Position numbers and translations under genes: made by a program. Shown here one piece after another: positions 1 through 8,718 of a stretch of DNA of 41,395 bases. The notes under the pieces were generated by a model. That model was not told the origin of the DNA. It saw only the letters and a list, made by a program, of their open reading frames with translations, and did not search any database. Each line of letters starts with the position of its first letter. Positions within the stretch are counted from its first letter, which is position 1. This DNA is from Candidatus Omnitrophota bacterium (GTDB lineage Bacteria > Omnitrophota > Gorgyraeia > Gygaellales > JAQTUX01), in NCBI GenBank assembly GCA_028707125.1, contig JAQTUX010000001.1, positions 886,528 through 927,922 of the forward strand, in the 5' to 3' direction.

Positions 1-170
1 GGAGAGGTCAATTATATTTTGCGTTAAAAACTCCGAGTGGAACCGATCAACTTTATGTTAAGCTTGGGAAAAAAGGAGACCAATTTTCTGTGTATATGTA
101 TGGTGCGGGAACAAGAGCAAACCCCGATAGCGCCATCAAAGCTATCACTACCCGGCTTAATCAACTATAA
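1..170 (+). CDS. C-terminal fragment of an unrecognised protein
   Basis: A frame with codons starting at position 3 is open from the window edge to a TAA at 168-170 and encodes 55 residues (starts RGQLYFALKTPSG, ends TTRLNQL). The start lies outside the window. The fragment has alternating hydrophobic and polar residues (QLYFAL, DQLYVKL, QFSVYMYG), as in a beta sheet, followed by a short terminal helix. I do not recognise the family. A small exported lipoprotein-like domain is possible, but nothing visible proves it. Calling it coding rests on the uninterrupted frame and its protein-like composition. Confidence 0.55.
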   Translation, partial: RGQLYFALKTPSGTDQLYVKLGKKGDQFSVYMYGAGTRANPDSAIKAITTRLNQL

Positions 171-193
171 AGATCTTTTAGCGCCTTGTAAAT

Positions 194-406
194 GAACCTG
201 AACGTTTTCGAGCGAATTTGAGGTTTTAGGCAAAGCAGCTCGAGCAGCGAGGGAATTCCGACCCCAAAGGGTCGGAATGCGAGGACTGTCCGAGCCCTTT
301 TTGCTAGAGCAAAAAGGGCGAGTTCCGCAGCACCGAGCTGCGAGAGACCTTTGCCGGCCCGCCGAAGGCGGGCAAAACCGATATGAGCGAGGAAACGGTC
401 AGGTTC
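194..406. repeat. Multi-hairpin palindromic element
   Basis: This fills most of the gap before rluD. An outer imperfect stem pairs 194-209 with 391-406 (one mismatch and one G-U). Inside it are four hairpins: 255-264/269-278 (10 bp, CAAA loop), 294-305/308-319 (12 bp, perfect), 326-331/337-342 (6 bp) and 357-363/367-373 (7 bp, GAA loop). The string AGCGAGGGAA at 246-255, and a close copy at 386-394, recur in a second hairpin-rich gap near 18948. No convincing ORF lies inside. It could be an interspersed palindromic element, a structured 5' leader of rluD or a non-coding RNA. The sequence cannot separate these. Confidence 0.6.
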
Positions 407-417
407 ATAGGATAGAT

Positions 418-1338
418 ATGGAAAACAATACACAACAATTCAGTTTCAAGGTTGATGCCGATTCCGCGGGCAAAAGGATAGATGTTTTCTGCCTGGATGC
501 CTTGAAAGGCGAGGGCATTGAGACATCGCGCCAGTACGTGCAGCAACTGATGAAGGAGGGCAGGGTCAAGGTGGGAGGCACTGCTCATAAGGCGCACTTT
601 AAAGTTAAAAACGCCGATCTCGTAGAGATCAGTTACGCGGGCAAGCCGGCCAGGGAACTTATTGCCGAGGAGATACCGCTAAATATAATGTATGAAGATA
701 AGGACGTCATTGTCATAAACAAACCGTCAGGGCTGGTCGTGCATCCGGCTCCGGGAAATTACGAAGGCACGCTGGTCAACGCGCTTTTGTTCAGATACCC
801 GGACGGCCTTTCGCGTATAAATCCTTTAAGGCCGGGCATTGTGCATCGGTTGGACAAAGAGACCTCAGGAGTCATGCTTGCCGCCAGGAACGATAACGCC
901 CATATCGCCCTTGCCAGGCAGTTCTCCAGGCATACGATCTCCAGAAAATACGTCGCTGTTGTGGGCGGTAAGGTTGAGTTTGATGAGGGGCTCATCGATC
1001 TGCCGATAGGCAGGGATAAAAACAATTTCAGGAAAATGAAGGCGGGTTTTCTGGATAATACGCGGCCCGCGCAGACCCGTTACCGCACATTAAAAAGGAC
1101 CGCCTCTTACAGTGTCCTGGAGATCTCGCCGAAAACAGGCAGGACCCACCAGATACGCGTCCATCTGGCGCATATGGGGCATCCCGTATTGGGCGACAAA
1201 AAATACGGCAGCCATAATACGGGGATACGCCTTATGCTCCACGCGAGATATATCGGATTCAACCATCCGCGCACAGGCGAATTTTTAGAATTTGATTCAG
1301 CGCTGCCGGAAGAATTCTCGCAATTTATTAACAAATAA
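418..1338 (+). CDS. rluD: Ribosomal large subunit pseudouridine synthase, RluD family
   Basis: Isomerises uridine to pseudouridine in 23S rRNA. RluD acts on helix 69 positions, but the exact target here is inferred. The 306-residue product has an N-terminal S4 RNA-binding domain (about 17-75), then the catalytic domain with IVHRLDKETSG at 141-151, where Asp146 is the expected catalytic residue. The later RTHQIRVHLAHMGHPVLGD segment is the usual family signature. The frame runs upstream to an ATG at 277, but that extension crosses the hairpin element and encodes an Arg-rich non-homologous leader, so I start at the ATG at 418, which gives the normal family length. The ribosome site is weak (AGGAT). 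It is probably transcribed alone or with the upstream gene. RluA/RluC-type specificity is the main alternative. Confidence 0.93.
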   Translation: MENNTQQFSFKVDADSAGKRIDVFCLDALKGEGIETSRQYVQQLMKEGRVKVGGTAHKAHFKVKNADLVEISYAGKPARELIAEEIPLNIMYEDKDVIVINKPSGLVVHPAPGNYEGTLVNALLFRYPDGLSRINPLRPGIVHRLDKETSGVMLAARNDNAHIALARQFSRHTISRKYVAVVGGKVEFDEGLIDLPIGRDKNNFRKMKAGFLDNTRPAQTRYRTLKRTASYSVLEISPKTGRTHQIRVHLAHMGHPVLGDKKYGSHNTGIRLMLHARYIGFNHPRTGEFLEFDSALPEEFSQFINK

Positions 1339-1339
1339 C

Positions 1340-1367
1340 TTGCTTTTTGACAGATGGATGCTATAAT
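1340..1367 (+). promoter_or_regulatory. Candidate sigma70-type promoter
   Basis: TTGCTT (1340-1345), a 16-bp spacer and TATAAT (1362-1367) lie just after the rluD stop and about 50 bases before the ATG at 1416. The -10 box is perfect and the -35 box is weak. A TTGACA at 1347-1352 sits only 9 bases from the -10, too close to act as its -35. Confidence 0.55.
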
Positions 1368-1415
1368 CCGTAATGATATAAATAAAAACGTATTCCTTGA
1401 TAGGGAGGTGCGTAC

Positions 1416-2246
1416 ATGTTTTCCACCCAAAAAGGGTCGGTAGCGATCATCTCATTAATAATACTATTGATTTTGGCTTTATCCGTTGCGGGCGCTGGTG
1501 TTATGCTCTTTCAAAAAGAAAAGGGTTTAAGGGCGGCAGCCGAAGAAAAACTGCAGGATCTGGAAGTGAAATACCGGATGGCAGAAGACAACCTTGAAAA
1601 AACGAGGCAGCAGGCCGATGATCTAAGGCAGCAGCTGGGCGTTGCCGAAGAGCAGATGGCGTCTATCAAGCAGGAACTGGATAATGAGCTGGCCAACAGG
1701 GATAGGACAATGGCTGAGATGGAACAGATCAGGCAGGAGCTGGAGAGTAATCGCCAATTAAAGGATGACCTGGACAGGCAGCTTGGAGAGGCGAGAAGCC
1801 AGATAGACGGTTTCACGCAGCAGATCAAGAATTTAGAGGATGAGAAGGCGCGCCTTCAGGAGCAGGTGAATCAGCAGCAAAGCGTTTCAGGCATAGAATT
1901 AGGCAAAATAGTGGTAGCATCTCCTACCGGAGAACCCCAGCAGCAGCCTCCTGCTGAAGGTGAGCCCGCGCCTGCCGCGGGAGACAACATGCCGCCTTCT
2001 GCCGGAGAAACCGGCAATAGCGGTAAGGTGCTGGTAGTCAACAGGGAATACAACTTCGTGGTCATAGATTTAGGCGTAGAGGATGGGATCAAGGCAGGAG
2101 AGGTCTTATCGCTTTACAGGGACAACCGGCTTCTAGGAGATATCAAGATAGAGAAGGTACACGAATCAATGTCCGCCGCGAATATGCTTTCAGAAGGAAT
2201 GAAAGACCGCGTCAAGGAAGGGGATACCGCAGTAAGAAAGCAATAA
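1416..2246 (+). CDS. Membrane-anchored coiled-coil protein with C-terminal beta domain
   Basis: 276 residues starting at an ATG preceded by a strong GGGAGGTG site. Residues about 9-31 form one hydrophobic segment, so the protein is probably anchored in the inner membrane with the rest outside. Residues about 35-155 are a long Glu/Gln/Lys-rich heptad-like coiled coil. A Pro/Ala/Gly-rich linker follows (about 170-197). The C-terminal ~75 residues (KVLVVNREYNFVVIDLG...GIKAGEVLSLYRD) look like a small beta-barrel domain of the kind that ends FlgT-like and other envelope proteins; that resemblance is by eye only. It sits 3 bases before aroA and may be co-transcribed with it. A structural role in the envelope is inferred and no specific function can be assigned. 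Confidence 0.8.
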   Translation: MFSTQKGSVAIISLIILLILALSVAGAGVMLFQKEKGLRAAAEEKLQDLEVKYRMAEDNLEKTRQQADDLRQQLGVAEEQMASIKQELDNELANRDRTMAEMEQIRQELESNRQLKDDLDRQLGEARSQIDGFTQQIKNLEDEKARLQEQVNQQQSVSGIELGKIVVASPTGEPQQQPPAEGEPAPAAGDNMPPSAGETGNSGKVLVVNREYNFVVIDLGVEDGIKAGEVLSLYRDNRLLGDIKIEKVHESMSAANMLSEGMKDRVKEGDTAVRKQ

Positions 2247-2249
2247 TAG

Positions 2250-3512
2250 ATGTCTTTCACGATCAGGCCAGCCGCGTCAATTCAGGGAAGTATATTCCTG
2301 CCCGGAGACAAGTCAATTTCCCACCGAGCCCTTATGTTCAGCGCGATTGCAAAGGGCGTAACCAGGATCTCCAATTTTTCCTTCAATTATGATTGTGCCA
2401 GGACAAAAGAGATACTCAGCCGTTTAGGTGTGAAAATACGCCTTAAGGGCAGGGCCCTTGCTGTCTATGGAAAAGGGCTTTGGGGTTTAAGCCGGCCCCG
2501 GGGCACGCTGTACGCGGGGGAGTCAGGCACGACCGCGCGCCTTATGCTGGGACTGCTTGCTGCCCAGAGGTTTGATTCTCTGCTTGACGGTTCCGGCTTT
2601 TTAAGGAAAAGGCCTATGGAGAGGGTTGTCGCGCCTTTGGAGATGATGGGCGCGAGGTTCTCCAATAGAAAGCGCCTGCCGATAAAGATCTTTGGCAGCC
2701 CGCTTTCGGGGATAAGGTACAGGATGCCTATTGCCAGCGCGCAGGTGAAATCCGCCATACTACTCGCGGGGTTATACGCTGATAAGAGGACAACGGTAGT
2801 TGAAGGGGTTAATAAGAGCCGCGACCATACCGAACGCATGCTTCGGCTATTCAAGGGCAGGGCAAAGGCGCTTAAGTCCCCTGGGAACCTGGCTATACCG
2901 GGCGATATTTCTTCTGCCGCTTTTTTTATCGCGGCAGCGGCTATATTAAAGGGCTCAAGGATGGTTATAAAAAATGTTTCAATCAATCCCACCCGTATGG
3001 GTTTTATCAGGGCGCTTAAGCGCATGGGCGCCCGCATAGATATAAAGCCGGACGCGTCCGGAAAGAAGTGGGAGCCGGCAGGAAATATAGAAGTAAGGCC
3101 GGCACAGCGCCTGAAAAGCATCGTAGTGAAAAAAAGAGAAATACCTTTCTTAATAGATGAGCTTCCGATCTTGATGGTATGCGCCTGTTTTGCCGAAGGC
3201 GCCACCGTCATACAGGGAGTGGGAGAGCTGCGGGTAAAAGAGACAGACAGGATCAGGTCCATGATATATAATCTCAGTAAGATGGGCGCGTCGGTAAAGT
3301 CGGCAGGCGATACCCTCATAATCAAGGGCGGCGCCCGGCTTCGCGCGGCGGCCGGGCTCAAGAGTTTCACGGACCATCGCACCGCGATGAGTATGATAAT
3401 AGCGGGCATATGCGCCGCGGGAGGCGCCTCTGCCATTGATGATATCAAATGCGTTAATAAGTCGTTTCCCGGGTTCCTGCCTGTTCTCAAGGGCCTGTTA
3501 ACATATAACTAA
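2250..3512 (+). CDS. aroA: 3-phosphoshikimate 1-carboxyvinyltransferase (EPSP synthase)
   Basis: Joins phosphoenolpyruvate to shikimate-3-phosphate, the sixth step of the shikimate pathway, in the cytosol. The 420-residue length is normal. Visible signatures are LPGDKSISHRAL at 18-28 (Lys21, Ser22 and Arg26 bind substrate), AGESGTTARLM in the place of the common NAGTAxR motif, DGSGFLRKRPM, the ELRVKETDRI segment near 326-336 and the late DHRTAM signature (Asp375-His376-Arg377). The start ATG follows the upstream stop after three bases, with no clear ribosome site of its own, so translation is probably coupled. No other aromatic-pathway gene is nearby. Confidence 0.95.
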   Translation: MSFTIRPAASIQGSIFLPGDKSISHRALMFSAIAKGVTRISNFSFNYDCARTKEILSRLGVKIRLKGRALAVYGKGLWGLSRPRGTLYAGESGTTARLMLGLLAAQRFDSLLDGSGFLRKRPMERVVAPLEMMGARFSNRKRLPIKIFGSPLSGIRYRMPIASAQVKSAILLAGLYADKRTTVVEGVNKSRDHTERMLRLFKGRAKALKSPGNLAIPGDISSAAFFIAAAAILKGSRMVIKNVSINPTRMGFIRALKRMGARIDIKPDASGKKWEPAGNIEVRPAQRLKSIVVKKREIPFLIDELPILMVCACFAEGATVIQGVGELRVKETDRIRSMIYNLSKMGASVKSAGDTLIIKGGARLRAAAGLKSFTDHRTAMSMIIAGICAAGGASAIDDIKCVNKSFPGFLPVLKGLLTYN

Positions 3513-3516
3513 TGTG

Positions 3517-3545
3517 TTGACAGGGAGTTTTACTTCTGTTATATT
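3517..3545 (+). promoter_or_regulatory. Strong sigma70-type promoter of the mre operon
   Basis: A perfect TTGACA (3517-3522), a 17-bp spacer and TATATT (3540-3545). A start site near 3552 would give a short leader carrying ACAGGAGAAAT just before the mreB ATG at 3587. Spacing and box quality make this one of the clearest promoters in the window. Confidence 0.8.
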
Positions 3546-3586
3546 ATGGTTTCTGAAACATAATCAATAGAAACAGGAGAAATCCC

Positions 3587-4657
3587 ATGCGGGTCAAATT
3601 AAAGAATATCCTCGGTAAGGCCATCAATTATATTCTGGGGTTGTTTTCAAACGACTTAGGTATTGACCTGGGCACGGCTACGACCCTTGTCTATGTCAAG
3701 GGCGAAGGCGTTGTGTTATGCGAGCCGTCGGTTGTGGCCATAGACAGGATAAACAGGAAGGTAAAGGCGGTCGGCGAAGAGGCCAAGAGGATGCTCGGCC
3801 GCACGCCCGGCAATATAACGGCAATAAGGCCGATGAAAGACGGCGTCATCGCTGATTTTGAGATCACCGAGGCGATGTTAAGGCATTTCATAAAGAAGGT
3901 GCACCACAGGAAGGTGCTGGTGAGGCCGAGGATGGTAATAGCCATCCCTTCCGGCATTACTGAGGTTGAAAAAAGAGCGGTCAAGGATTCGGCTGAGAGG
4001 GCGGGCGCCAGGGAGGTCTATCTGGTAGAGGAGCCGGTCGCGGCGGCCATAGGCGTGGGTATGCCCATACAGGAACCGATAGCCAATATGATAATAGATA
4101 TCGGCGGCGGCACCACCGAGATCGCGGTCATTTCCTTAAAAGGCATCGTGTTCTCAAAATCAATAAGGATAGGCGGGGATGAAATGGACCTTGCCATTAC
4201 CGAATATCTCAAGAAGACATATAATGTTATGACGGGCGAGCGCACCGCGGAGAATATCAAGATAAAGATCGGTTCCGCATACGCGCTTGACGAAGAATTG
4301 ACCATGGAAGTCAAGGGCAGGGACCTGGTAGCAGGGCTGCCCAAGACCATAAATATAACCTCTGAAGAGATCAGAGACGCCTTGCAGGAGCCGGTCAGGG
4401 CGATACTTGAGGCGGCTAAGGTCGCCCTTGAAAGAACGCCCCCCGAATTGTCGGCCGATCTGATAGAGCACGGCATAGTTATGGCCGGCGGCGGGTCGCT
4501 GCTTCGCGGCCTTGATAGATTGATCGCGGATGAGACAGGCCTGCCTGTTCATGTCGCTGACGACCCGCTCACCGCGGTGGCTCTGGGAACGGGCAAGGTT
4601 TTGACCGAACTGCGTTATTTGAAGGAAGTGACCGTCCGCTCCAAGTCAGAGTTATAA
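3587..4657 (+). CDS. mreB: Rod shape-determining actin homologue MreB
   Basis: A bacterial actin that forms membrane-bound filaments and directs lateral cell-wall synthesis. Its 356 residues include the phosphate-1 loop GIDLGTATT (25-33), the phosphate-2 loop [11 protein letters not shown], the adenosine motif [10 protein letters not shown] and typical MreB text ([18 protein letters not shown]). The first 20 or so residues ([20 protein letters not shown]) form an amphipathic, Lys-rich extension that would suit membrane binding. The start has a good AGGAGA site and lies downstream of a strong promoter. It is the first gene of mreB-mreC-mreD-mrdA-rodA, the canonical order, so identification is firm. 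Confidence 0.98.
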   Translation: MRVKLKNILGKAINYILGLFSNDLGIDLGTATTLVYVKGEGVVLCEPSVVAIDRINRKVKAVGEEAKRMLGRTPGNITAIRPMKDGVIADFEITEAMLRHFIKKVHHRKVLVRPRMVIAIPSGITEVEKRAVKDSAERAGAREVYLVEEPVAAAIGVGMPIQEPIANMIIDIGGGTTEIAVISLKGIVFSKSIRIGGDEMDLAITEYLKKTYNVMTGERTAENIKIKIGSAYALDEELTMEVKGRDLVAGLPKTINITSEEIRDALQEPVRAILEAAKVALERTPPELSADLIEHGIVMAGGGSLLRGLDRLIADETGLPVHVADDPLTAVALGTGKVLTELRYLKEVTVRSKSEL

Positions 4658-4668
4658 CGCCTTAAGAT

Positions 4669-5442
4669 GTGTTTGGATCACGACAGAAAACCCCCTCAAA
4701 ATTTATTGCTGTAATCCTTTGTTCCGCACTCCTCGCCTTATTCATCATATCCGTTAGAGCGCAGGTAAATAACATTATCAGATTGCCGTTAACCGCGGCA
4801 GACCTTATCAGCAGAGAATTCAAGGCGCTTCTCAGGTTTCACCTCAACTATAAAGAGAATATAAGATTAAGGGATGAATTGGGGCGCCTGAAAAATGAGG
4901 CGTCTCTCAAGAATGAGGCGGCCATGGAGAATGACCGGCTCAAACGGCTGCTTGATCTGAAGCTCAGCATAAAGCCGAAGATGCTGGCCGCGCGCGTTAT
5001 ATCCAAAGACGCCTCTAATTATTCCTACAGTGTCGTAATTGACAGGGGCCTGGACCGCCGGCTGAAGCGGGGCATGGTCGTGCTTAACAGCCAGGGCCTG
5101 GTCGGCAGGATAGCGGAGGTCTATAAAAAGTCAAGCAGGGTCCTGCTTATAACCGACCCGCGGCTTTCGGTGTCCACTATCGTGCAGAGGACAAGGATGC
5201 AGGCGGTCGTCTCGGGGAATCTGCGCGGCATGCTGATCATGCGTTATGTCAGCAAGGGTTCCGACCTGCAGGAAGGCGACGCGGTCATCACTTCCGGTAT
5301 GACGCAAAATTATCCCAAAGGCATAGCGGTGGGCAATATAATAGAGGCCGGCAGTGAATTCGGCGGCTTAAGCATTTACGCCGTTATCAGGCCGGCAGTT
5401 GAGTTTTCCCGGCTGGAAGAGGTGTTGGTGATGGTGGAGTGA
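4669..5442 (+). CDS. mreC: Rod shape-determining protein MreC
   Basis: A bitopic membrane protein that links cytoplasmic MreB to periplasmic PBP2. The 257-residue product has one transmembrane segment (about 13-31), a coiled coil (about 60-95, RLRDELGRLKNEASLKNEA) and the two beta-barrel subdomains of MreC (KPKMLAARVISKD..., then GDAVITSGMTQNYPKGIAVG). The frame begins with GTG at 4669. An overlapping ATG at 4667 is in another frame. It ends by overlapping mreD by four bases. Length and order match the family. Confidence 0.95.
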   Translation: MFGSRQKTPSKFIAVILCSALLALFIISVRAQVNNIIRLPLTAADLISREFKALLRFHLNYKENIRLRDELGRLKNEASLKNEAAMENDRLKRLLDLKLSIKPKMLAARVISKDASNYSYSVVIDRGLDRRLKRGMVVLNSQGLVGRIAEVYKKSSRVLLITDPRLSVSTIVQRTRMQAVVSGNLRGMLIMRYVSKGSDLQEGDAVITSGMTQNYPKGIAVGNIIEAGSEFGGLSIYAVIRPAVEFSRLEEVLVMVE

Positions 5443-5909
5443 AAAAGCCCGGTTTAATACTGATCATTCTCCTGCTTGCTTTTCTGCAGGCGAATATACT
5501 GGATTCTTTCCGGCTGTTCTCCTTTAAGCCGGACCTCCTGCTTGGTGTTTCGGTCTTTGCCGTCTTGAATACCTGCGGATACTGGCCGTTCATATTTGCC
5601 TTGCTTTGCGGGCTGCTAAAGGATTCTTTGAGCTATGCCGCGTTCGGGCTGAATATCTTTTCCTTTTGCCTCATATCCGTGACTGTCACCATTTTGAACA
5701 AGGGGATGTATTTTGATTCGCAGAGCAATTACATCCCGATCGTGTTCGCCTGCGCTCTGTTCAATTCTCTGGTCAATTACGCCTATTTATTCCGGCAGTT
5801 AAGTTTACCCGCGTTTTTAAGTGTTTCTTTTGTTTCCGCGGTTTATACTACGATAGCCGCGGTCCTCATTTTCAAGTTTTTACGCGGGTTTTCCGTTAAC
5901 CCGTCCTGA
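5439..5909 (+). CDS. mreD: Rod shape-determining protein MreD
   Basis: A small polytopic inner-membrane partner of MreC. The 156 residues are strongly hydrophobic with about five membrane segments (LILIILLLAFLQANIL, LLLGVSVFAVLN and others). MreD proteins conserve little sequence, so the call relies on length, topology and position between mreC and mrdA. The start is a GTG that overlaps the mreC stop (GTGA), which implies translational coupling. Confidence 0.9.
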   Translation: MKKPGLILIILLLAFLQANILDSFRLFSFKPDLLLGVSVFAVLNTCGYWPFIFALLCGLLKDSLSYAAFGLNIFSFCLISVTVTILNKGMYFDSQSNYIPIVFACALFNSLVNYAYLFRQLSLPAFLSVSFVSAVYTTIAAVLIFKFLRGFSVNPS

Positions 5910-5911
5910 AT

Positions 5912-7624
5912 ATGCGCGAAAGAATATTGCACATATCCGCGGCAGCCGTGTTTTCCTTCCTGCTGCTGGGGATCTTTTACACGCAGATATTAAGGGGCGG
6001 TTATTATACTAATTTAAGCAAGAGGAACTGCATAAGGGTCATACCGCAGAAGGGCGCCAGGGGCAGGATCATTGACAGGAACGGGATCGTTGTCGTGGAC
6101 AACTATCTTTCTTTTGATGTCGTAGCCCTGCCGCAGGAGTTGACCGACAAGGAAAGGTCAATACCCAAACTTGCCTCCCTGATCGGCACGACCGCCGAGA
6201 ATATCAAGGGCATAATAAAGAAGGATTTTACCGCGCCTTTCGCCCCCATTACTATCAAGGAAGACATACCGCAGTCAACGATGATGCTCTTAAAGGAGGC
6301 GGGCTTTGAGCTTCCCGGCATAGAGATACAGGCGCTGCCCAGGAGGCATTACCCTTTTGGCAGCGCGGCCGCTCACGCTATCGGTTACCTGGGCTATATC
6401 GACCGCAGCCGCTTCATGAAGCTCAAGGCCTACGGTTACGAGATGGAGGACATAGTCGGCTATTCCGGAGTTGAGGAGCAGTGCGAAAAATTCTTAGGCG
6501 CTGTTGACGGCGGAAAACAGATAGAGGTTGACCATAGGGGAAGATTCGTAAGATTATTGGGTTATAAAAATGCCCGCGACGGCAAGGATGTAAAGCTCAC
6601 CATAGACCTTAAGATGCAGCAGATAGTTGAAGAGGTCCTGGCCGGGCATAAAGGGGCGATAGTGGTCATAGAGCCGAATACGGGAGAGGTCCTGGCAATG
6701 GCCAGCTTCCCCAACTTTAACCCCAATGTTTTTATTAAACGCTCCTTAAAGGCGCAATTAAAGGAGGCGTTGACCGGCCGCAGTTCTCCGCTTTTAAACC
6801 GCGCCATAGGCGGGCAATACGCTCCGGGTTCCATATTCAAGATCGTAGTGGCTGCTGCCGCGCTTGAGTTGAACAAGATAGGCCTGAATACCTCCTTCAA
6901 CTGCCCCGGGTATTTTCAAGTCGGTTCGCGGGAATTCGGCTGTTGGGATACGCATGGTTGGCAGAACATAATCGCGGCGCTCACGCATTCATGCGACACG
7001 TTTTTTTATAATACCGGGCTTTTGCTCGGCGCCGACAACATAGCCGCGTATGCCGTCAAGTTCGGTATCGGCCGCCCCAGCGGCATAGACCTGCCTTATG
7101 AGCCGTCCGGCGTCCTGCCTTCGCCCATGTGGAAGAAATTGAGGCAGTTTAAGGGCTGGTATCCGGGAGATACGGTGAATCTTTCCATAGGGCAGGGAGA
7201 TCTGATGATGACGCCTCTTCAGGCGGCGGTAATGACCGCGGCCATAGCCAACGGCGGGCGGCTGATAAAACCATACATTATAAGCGAGGTGGACGGGAAG
7301 GCGTTTACGCGCGGCAGATCAACGCCTCTGTCATTGAAGAAGGAGACGATCAAGTATATCCGCAGCGGATTAAAGGGGGTCGTTGATTCCGAATCAGGCA
7401 CAGCGTCCATACTTTCCGGCATACCCGGACTGACTGTTTCCGGCAAGACCGGCACAGCGCAGGTCGGCAGCAGGCAGCCGCACGCCTGGTTTGTGGGTTA
7501 CAGCCCTCAAGAGGGCGCCAAGGCCGCCTTCTGCGTATTCCTTGAGAATGCCGGATCAAGCACATATGCCTGCGCGCTTGCCAGGACGCTGCTGGAAAGG
7601 TTCGCGAAAGAGGGGCTGCTATGA
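5912..7624 (+). CDS. mrdA: Penicillin-binding protein 2, elongasome transpeptidase
   Basis: Cross-links peptidoglycan during cell elongation as the partner of RodA. The 570 residues comprise an N-terminal membrane anchor (about 7-25), a PBP dimerisation/pedestal domain starting near GARGRIIDRNG, and the transpeptidase domain. The three active-site motifs are present: SxxK as GSIFK (Ser307, Lys310), SxN in the variant form S360-C-D and KTG as SGKTGTA (Lys512). The S-C-D form is common in PBP2-type enzymes. It overlaps rodA by four bases, so expression of the pair is coupled. Confidence 0.97.
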   Translation: MRERILHISAAAVFSFLLLGIFYTQILRGGYYTNLSKRNCIRVIPQKGARGRIIDRNGIVVVDNYLSFDVVALPQELTDKERSIPKLASLIGTTAENIKGIIKKDFTAPFAPITIKEDIPQSTMMLLKEAGFELPGIEIQALPRRHYPFGSAAAHAIGYLGYIDRSRFMKLKAYGYEMEDIVGYSGVEEQCEKFLGAVDGGKQIEVDHRGRFVRLLGYKNARDGKDVKLTIDLKMQQIVEEVLAGHKGAIVVIEPNTGEVLAMASFPNFNPNVFIKRSLKAQLKEALTGRSSPLLNRAIGGQYAPGSIFKIVVAAAALELNKIGLNTSFNCPGYFQVGSREFGCWDTHGWQNIIAALTHSCDTFFYNTGLLLGADNIAAYAVKFGIGRPSGIDLPYEPSGVLPSPMWKKLRQFKGWYPGDTVNLSIGQGDLMMTPLQAAVMTAAIANGGRLIKPYIISEVDGKAFTRGRSTPLSLKKETIKYIRSGLKGVVDSESGTASILSGIPGLTVSGKTGTAQVGSRQPHAWFVGYSPQEGAKAAFCVFLENAGSSTYACALARTLLERFAKEGLL

Positions 7625-8718
7625 GATATCTGGCTGCCAGGACGCTGTTTGCCGTAGTCGTGATCATGCTTTTGGGCCTGCTTACTCTTTACGCTATTAC
7701 AGACAGGGACGCGGATTTTCTGAAAAAACAGATCTTCCTGAAACAGCTCAATTGGGCGCTTGCCGGCATCGCGGCGATGGTTATATTTTCCAATATTCAT
7801 TATATACGGCTTTGGGATTTTTCCTATCCCTTGTTCGGCGTCTCGGTATTTTTGCTTGTGCTTGTCCTGTTCAGGGGGGACGCGCGCATGGGCGCCCAGA
7901 GATGGTTTTCTTTCGGAGAGATCAGTTTTCAGCCGTCTGAATTCACCAAGATCGCCGTTATACTCTTTTTATCTCGCTACTTCGGCAGCAAGGCGTCATT
8001 TGATACTCACGCGAAACGGCAGAATCTGTTCAATTCATTCATCCTGCCGTTTTCGGCTATCTGCGTGCCTATCGCCCTGATCTTTATTCAGCCGGACCTG
8101 GGCACGGCGATCGTGTATTTCGTCATAGTCATAGTCATGATGTTCATAACCGGTGTCAAGCTTAGATACCTGGCGATGTTTACCGGCGCGCTGCTTTTAT
8201 CTTTGCCTTTGGGCTGGCATTTGCTTAAGGATTATCAGAAAGACAGGCTGCTGGTATTTATTAATCCCAATATAGACCCTTTGGGCGCCGGTTATACCAT
8301 AATCCAGTCAAAGATCGCGATCGGCTCAGGGGTCCTTTTCGGCAAGGGGCTGCTCGGCAGCACGCAGAGCCAGTTGAAATTCCTTCCGGAGAGCCATACG
8401 GATTTCATCTTTGCCTCTTTCGCGGAACAGTGGGGGTTTTTAGGGTCGGCTGCGCTGATCCTGCTGTACTTTTTGATCATAAGGTTCGGGCTTCAGGTGG
8501 CGGAAAAAAACAGCGACCCCTTCGGTAAGTTCCTGGCGTACGGGATCACTTCTTTATGGGCGCTGCACGTGGCGGTAAATATAGCGATGACCGCGGGGTT
8601 CGCGCCCGTAGTCGGCATCACCCTGCCGCTTATGAGCTACGGCGGGTCATCGTTGCTGGTCAACTGCATCAGTTTAGGGATATTGTTTAATATAAGTAAA
8701 AATAGAGCGGTGTTTTGA
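7621..8718 (+). CDS. rodA: RodA, SEDS-family peptidoglycan polymerase
   Basis: Polymerises lipid II into glycan strands in the elongasome together with PBP2. The 365-residue protein has about ten transmembrane segments and the SEDS-family loop containing LPESHTDFIFASFAEQWG, whose Asp is the expected catalytic residue, plus the C-terminal GFAPVVGITLPLMSYGGSS signature. The ATG overlaps the mrdA stop (ATGA). FtsW or SpoVE are alternatives by sequence, but the mre-mrdA context supports RodA. Confidence 0.96.
   Translation: MRYLAARTLFAVVVIMLLGLLTLYAITDRDADFLKKQIFLKQLNWALAGIAAMVIFSNIHYIRLWDFSYPLFGVSVFLLVLVLFRGDARMGAQRWFSFGEISFQPSEFTKIAVILFLSRYFGSKASFDTHAKRQNLFNSFILPFSAICVPIALIFIQPDLGTAIVYFVIVIVMMFITGVKLRYLAMFTGALLLSLPLGWHLLKDYQKDRLLVFINPNIDPLGAGYTIIQSKIAIGSGVLFGKGLLGSTQSQLKFLPESHTDFIFASFAEQWGFLGSAALILLYFLIIRFGLQVAEKNSDPFGKFLAYGITSLWALHVAVNIAMTAGFAPVVGITLPLMSYGGSSLLVNCISLGILFNISKNRAVF

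Noticed and set aside
277-417. Longer rluD start at an upstream ATG
   Set aside because: The extra 47 residues run through the hairpin element and look non-homologous; the ATG at 418 gives the normal family length.
1347-1367. TTGACA as the -35 of the promoter before the coiled-coil gene
   Set aside because: Only 9 bases separate it from TATAAT, too short for sigma70; TTGCTT at 1340 with 16 bases fits better.
2465-3490. Long antisense reading frame over aroA
   Set aside because: It lies wholly inside a well-identified gene, encodes no recognisable domain and mirrors the codon bias of the real gene.
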